Source: Candidatus Uhrbacteria bacterium RIFOXYB12_FULL_58_10 (GTDB taxonomy: Bacteria > Patescibacteriota > Patescibacteriia > UBA9934 > GWF2-40-263). From it: a stretch of 8,344 nt of DNA. The notes below the pieces were generated by a model. It was not told where the DNA came from. It saw only the letters and a list, made by a program, of their open reading frames with translations, and searched no databases. The stretch spans positions 1-8,344 of the forward strand of contig CALQZE010000009.1 in assembly GCA_943348955.1 (NCBI GenBank). Reading direction: 5' to 3'. Each line of letters starts with the position of its first letter. The first letter of the stretch is position 1. This document shows positions 4,712 to 8,344 of this stretch, piece after piece. Both the position numbers and the translations under genes were made by a program.

Positions 4712-7351
4712 TTACGAAAGCAAAGCGAGTTTTTCTTCTGCCTCACGTTTCTTCTGTTCCATTCCTGCGACGATCGTTGCTGGAGCCTTGGACAAAAATT
4801 CTTGGTTCGATAATTTTTCTTGTGTTGCTTTGATATACGATCGCAACTGCGCGATCTCTTTTTCTTTTTGTACTTTCTCCTTTTCTGGGTCAATGATTGT
4901 TTCCAATTTTACAAACACTGTTATGTCTCGAATGACAGAAGACACATCAGCTAGTGCGGGTTCATAAGATGTTGCAACAATAAAGTCCGGTTCAACGCGT
5001 GCGAGCGTTGCAATGATTGCACGATATAATTCAAGTTCTGTGCGAGACGACTCCTGGGTCACAAAAACGATTTGCAATAATTTCTTCGGTTCGATTTTAT
5101 AGTGTGATCGGATATTACGAATCCCAACGATCAATTCTTTCAATCCATCAAATTGTTGTTCTGCTTCTGCATTCGCAAATCCTGAAACCGCTGGCCAAGA
5201 TCCGACGAGCAACAACCCTTCATTAAATTCGCGCCAAATGACTTCTGTCACAAATGGCATGAATGGATGTGCAAGAACCAAAATATTTTTCAACACGTAA
5301 AGAAGAATCTTATCTGTCGATTCTTTTTGAGAAGCATCGGCTTGTTGAACTTTTGAAATTTCAAGATACCAGTCCGCAAAATCTGTCCAAACAAATTCAC
5401 GCAACACCTCAATCGCAAGAGAGAAATCAAATTGCTCAAGGAGTTTAGAAATATTTCCTGCAGTGAATTCAAGACGTGCAAGAATCCATTTGTCTGCGAG
5501 TGTGACAGGAGCTGGCATCGAAGAAACAAGCGATGTGTCGACGCTCGATAAAACAAAACGTGAAATGTTCCAAAGTTTGTTTACAAAATTGCGACCTGCT
5601 TCCACTTTTTCCTTGTAATAACGAGCATCGTTTCCCGGAGTTGTTCCAATCAAAACACTGAGACGCAATGCATCACATCCATATTCTTGAATGACATCGA
5701 GTGGATCAATTCCATTTGCATCTGATTTTGAAAACTTCTTCCCTTGTTCATTACGAAGAACTCCGTGAATGTATGCATCTTTAAATGGAATTTCATCGAG
5801 TGCGTATGTACTCATCAGCACCATTCGCATCAGCCAAAGATACAAGATTTCGGAACCCATTTGGATCCAGTTTGTTGGGTGAAATTCTTGAAGATCTTTT
5901 GTTTTTTCCGGCCATCCGAGTGTGGAAAATGTCCAAGAACCGGAGCTAAACCAGGTGTCGAGTGTATCAGGATCCTGTTCCCAACCCTCTCCTTCTGGAG
6001 CTGTTCCACAAACCATTTCCTCCCCACGATACCAAACCGGAATGCGATGTCCCCACCACGTTTGTCGAGACAAACACCAATCGCGCAAATTTTCAACGCG
6101 ATTCAAATAGAGCTTTGTAAAACGCTCTGGAGTGATTGTAACTTTTTTTGTTATGTCACCATCAAGTCCCGTCGTTAATGCTTCGCGCATCAAATCACGC
6201 AAACTTTTTCCTCGAGACGGAATGACTTTTTGAACATCAAGCCACCACTGTGTCATTGGTAACGATTCAATCACATCTTTGAAACGATCGGATGTTCCGA
6301 CATTTTGTACAATCTCCTCTGGTTCTTTTTCAAGAAGTCCTTGTTCTGAAAGCCGCGCAACAAATTTTGCACGTGCTTCTTCAACCGTAAGACCCGCATA
6401 AGATCCGGCTTCTGCGGTCATGCGACCATCTTGACCAATCACTTGAATAATCTCAATCGGATTTCCATTGGCTTTTTGTTTTTCGTACATCAAAAAATCC
6501 ACAGGACTGTGTGCTGGCGTTACACCAAGCGCTCCTGTTCCAAATGAAGGATCAACTCCTTCATCCGCAATCACTTTAATCAAAAGTGGTTTTGCTGCAC
6601 CGACATCCACCGTAAATGTTTGACCGATATATTTTTGATAACGTTCATCTGTTGGATGAACAGCAACAGCCGTATCCCCCAACTTTGTTTCCGGTCTTGT
6701 CGTTGCAATGGTGATTGGAAAATCTTTACTGTATTTGAACGTATACAAGACACTCGGACGTTCTACATAAATAATTTCATCATCGGAACACGTCGACTGT
6801 CCTTTTGTGGACCAGTTCACAACGCGATGTCCGCGATAAATAAGTCCATCTTCAAACATGCGGCGGAATAATTCATTCACCGCAACGTTTCGTTTGTCAT
6901 CAAATGTATATGCGAGTCGTGACCAATCACAACTTGTTCCCATTTTTTTAATTTGACTCAAGATGGTCGCGCGAGATGCTTCTGCAAACTCCCGAATCTT
7001 CGCCACCAATTTTTCTCGTCCTAACTCCTGACGTGGATTCTTCATCCCCGCTTCCATGAGCATCATTTCAACTTTCGCCTGTGTTGGAAGTGCTGCATGA
7101 TCTGTTCCAGGTACCAAGACAACTTTTTTTCCACATAACCGTTGGTAACGCACCATTGCATCCATGAGTGCATTTTCAAGAGCGTGGCCCAAATGCAACA
7201 CTCCTGTCACGTTTGGTGGCGGCATCATGATGGAATAAGGTTCACCCGTCAGATTGTCCGGGTTAAAAAATCCGCTTTGTTCCCAGGCGGAATAAATCTC
7301 ATCTTCGTACGACTTTGCTTCGTACGCTTTTGGCATTTCATTTGAGGACAT
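4712..7351 (-). CDS. valS: Valyl-tRNA synthetase
   Basis: This class I synthetase (879 residues, full length) attaches valine to tRNA-Val and clears mischarged threonine. Visible parts: PPPNVTGVLHLGHALEN with the HIGH-type motif HLGH at 53-56; GTDHAALPTQ, the family GTDHAGIATQ block with two changes; and the CP1 editing domain with TTRPET (217-222) and DTAVAVHP. The KMSKS loop appears as KFSKS (539-543). An anticodon-binding helical domain follows (about 620-770). The Lys/Glu-rich C-terminal coiled coil (about 815-879) contacts the tRNA elbow in known ValRS. It heads the cluster valS-argS-bactofilin-kinase-like. The ATG has no Shine-Dalgarno, and the predicted promoter start is only 2-3 nt upstream. 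A second ATG at codon 6 also lacks one, so 7351 is kept. Confidence 0.97.
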   Translation of the reverse strand: MSSNEMPKAYEAKSYEDEIYSAWEQSGFFNPDNLTGEPYSIMMPPPNVTGVLHLGHALENALMDAMVRYQRLCGKKVVLVPGTDHAALPTQAKVEMMLMEAGMKNPRQELGREKLVAKIREFAEASRATILSQIKKMGTSCDWSRLAYTFDDKRNVAVNELFRRMFEDGLIYRGHRVVNWSTKGQSTCSDDEIIYVERPSVLYTFKYSKDFPITIATTRPETKLGDTAVAVHPTDERYQKYIGQTFTVDVGAAKPLLIKVIADEGVDPSFGTGALGVTPAHSPVDFLMYEKQKANGNPIEIIQVIGQDGRMTAEAGSYAGLTVEEARAKFVARLSEQGLLEKEPEEIVQNVGTSDRFKDVIESLPMTQWWLDVQKVIPSRGKSLRDLMREALTTGLDGDITKKVTITPERFTKLYLNRVENLRDWCLSRQTWWGHRIPVWYRGEEMVCGTAPEGEGWEQDPDTLDTWFSSGSWTFSTLGWPEKTKDLQEFHPTNWIQMGSEILYLWLMRMVLMSTYALDEIPFKDAYIHGVLRNEQGKKFSKSDANGIDPLDVIQEYGCDALRLSVLIGTTPGNDARYYKEKVEAGRNFVNKLWNISRFVLSSVDTSLVSSMPAPVTLADKWILARLEFTAGNISKLLEQFDFSLAIEVLREFVWTDFADWYLEISKVQQADASQKESTDKILLYVLKNILVLAHPFMPFVTEVIWREFNEGLLLVGSWPAVSGFANAEAEQQFDGLKELIVGIRNIRSHYKIEPKKLLQIVFVTQESSRTELELYRAIIATLARVEPDFIVATSYEPALADVSSVIRDITVFVKLETIIDPEKEKVQKEKEIAQLRSYIKATQEKLSNQEFLSKAPATIVAGMEQKKREAEEKLALLS

Positions 7352-7360
7352 AGTAATCGA

Positions 7361-7389
7361 AGTGTACGAAAAATCAGCACATTTGGCAA
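7361..7389 (-). promoter_or_regulatory. valS: Promoter of the valS cluster
   Basis: TTGCCA (7389-7384, five of six), a 17-nt spacer and TACACT (7366-7361, four of six) predict a start at the A near 7354. That is 3 nt before the valS ATG, so the message would be practically leaderless. There is no room for a T-box or other leader regulation from this promoter. Confidence 0.5.
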
Positions 7390-7409
7390 TTTTGTCTGCC
7401 CAAAATAGG

Positions 7410-7438
7410 TTGACAAAAACCTCATTTTCCCCAACAAT
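7410..7438 (+). promoter_or_regulatory. Promoter of the metal-binding-repeat lipoprotein gene
   Basis: A perfect TTGACA (7410-7415), a 17-nt spacer and AACAAT (7433-7438, four of six) predict a start near 7445 and a leader of about 26 nt. It stands back to back with the valS promoter, the two -35 elements 20 bp apart. Confidence 0.6.
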
Positions 7439-7458
7439 ACGGCCAGCTCTCTACAATT

Positions 7459-7464
7459 GAAGGA
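7459..7464 (+). promoter_or_regulatory. Ribosome binding site GAAGGA
   Basis: GAAGGA ends 6 nt before the ATG at 7471 and fixes that start. It contrasts with valS and the matrixin gene, which have no such site. Confidence 0.7.
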
Positions 7465-7470
7465 AAAGAC

Positions 7471-8344
7471 ATGAAAAAAGCAATGGCGACCGTGCTTGCA
7501 GTAATCGCCCTCTGTGGCTGTCAGAAAATCTCGCCATTCATTTCTGAATTGATGGCGAAAGATCGAATGGATGTCGACGGCGATGGAATTCCACGCCCAG
7601 ACGATTGCGACGATCGCGATCCGAAAATCGGCATTCGTGTTTTTCTCCGCGATATCGATCGCGATGGATTCGGTGGAAGTGAGAAGGTTACGACCTGTGA
7701 GAAGTCTGAAGGTCTGACCGACAAACCTGGCGATTGCAATGACGGCAACGCCAAAATCTTCCCGGGTTCAGAAGAAATCTGCGATCATCTCGACAACGAC
7801 TGCAATGGCAAAACCGATGATGCCGCCTCCGATCAGAAAACCTGGTACAAAGATCAGGATCAGGATGGCTATGGCAGCATGACGGTTTCTGAAGTTGCAT
7901 GCTTTGCTCAAACGAACTTCGTGGCCGATCACTCCGATTGTCACGATGATGTGAAGGAAACTCATCCGAATGCAATCGAGATCTGTAACAAGATCGATGA
8001 CAATTGCAACGGGCAGACGGACGAAGAAGTTCAAACAGCGTCTTACGAGGACGCGGATCATGACGGATTCGGAAATATCCTTGTGAAAAAGATGGCGTGT
8101 ATCCCGGCTCCGGGAGACGTCACGAATGCAACAGACTGCGACGATGCACATGCATCCGCGCATCCAGGTGCGGACGAAATCTGTGACGGACTCGATAACG
8201 ACTGCAACGGGCAGACGGATGAAAACGTTCAGAGTGTTTATTTCGCCGATGTGGACCAGGACGGATACGGCAGTTCTCTTGTCACGCAAAAAGCGTGCAG
8301 TGCGCCAAGCGGTCACGTCTCAAACAGCACAGACTGCAATGACC
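7471..8344 (+). CDS. Lipoprotein with MopE-type Asp/Cys metal-binding repeats, N-terminal part
   Basis: 291 codons are seen and the frame is open at the right edge. A signal peptide with Lys2-Lys3 and a hydrophobic core (5-14) leads to a lipobox LCGC with probable lipidated Cys17, so the product should be exported and membrane anchored. From about residue 34 it consists of repeats of about 66 residues. Each runs DxDxDG(F/Y)G (61-68, 128-135, 194-201, 260-267), a lone Cys, DC(D/N)D or a near form, then EIC(D/N)xxD(N/D)(D/N)CNGxTD. This is the 'putative metal-binding motif' repeat family that includes the copper protein MopE. The DxDxDG loops look like calcium sites, and paired cysteines probably form a disulfide per repeat. 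Ion, partner and function are unknown. DNA repetition is clear (ACTGCAACGGGCAGACGGA-like blocks about 198 bp apart), and the gene looks richer in GC than its neighbours. Repeat family sure; role open. Confidence 0.9.
   Translation, partial: MKKAMATVLAVIALCGCQKISPFISELMAKDRMDVDGDGIPRPDDCDDRDPKIGIRVFLRDIDRDGFGGSEKVTTCEKSEGLTDKPGDCNDGNAKIFPGSEEICDHLDNDCNGKTDDAASDQKTWYKDQDQDGYGSMTVSEVACFAQTNFVADHSDCHDDVKETHPNAIEICNKIDDNCNGQTDEEVQTASYEDADHDGFGNILVKKMACIPAPGDVTNATDCDDAHASAHPGADEICDGLDNDCNGQTDENVQSVYFADVDQDGYGSSLVTQKACSAPSGHVSNSTDCND

Noticed and set aside
7768..8316. Minus-strand 182-codon frame inside the lipoprotein gene
   Set aside because: It is the antisense of the regular Asp/Cys repeats, whose codon pattern keeps the reverse frame free of stops. 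No ribosome site or protein-like family match.

Overview
The window reads as ordinary bacterial chromosome, moderately AT-rich, using the standard bacterial code (TAA and TGA both act as stops). Gene content and style fit a small-genome bacterium, possibly of the Patescibacteria/CPR: a compact aminoacyl-tRNA synthetase cluster with bactofilin, a short degenerate diacylglycerol-kinase-like protein, a membrane-anchored matrixin-type protease with a coiled-coil insert, and a lipoprotein made of Asp-rich metal-binding repeats. Several genes lack a Shine-Dalgarno. The lineage is an inference from style, not from a marker gene.

Layout, left to right. Positions 1-434 (+) hold the C-terminal half of dihydroorotate dehydrogenase (class 2 PyrD). 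Positions 435-722 hold no convincing protein gene. On the minus strand they carry what looks like a complete small-RNA gene of about 230 nt: promoter, end-to-end closing helix, two identical UUCG-type hairpins, a long imperfect stem and an intrinsic terminator. A bidirectional terminator at 680-713 separates it from the next gene. Positions 723-1655 (-) encode the matrixin-like metalloprotease. A tRNA-Leu(GAG) with encoded CCA (1750-1835, -) follows, with its own promoter and terminator.

Positions 1882-7351 (-) form a tight cluster transcribed valS, argS, bactofilin, kinase-like gene, with gaps of 17, 3 and 5 nt. This is probably one operon pairing two translation enzymes with a cell-shape polymer and a possible lipid-modifying relative. 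From 7471 to the right edge (+) runs the start of a lipoprotein with MopE-type metal-binding repeats. It is divergent from valS across a 119-bp region carrying two back-to-back promoters.

Points most worth a second look: the candidate structured RNA at 433-662, the apparently leaderless promoters of valS and of the matrixin gene, and the altered GGDGT motif of the kinase-like protein.
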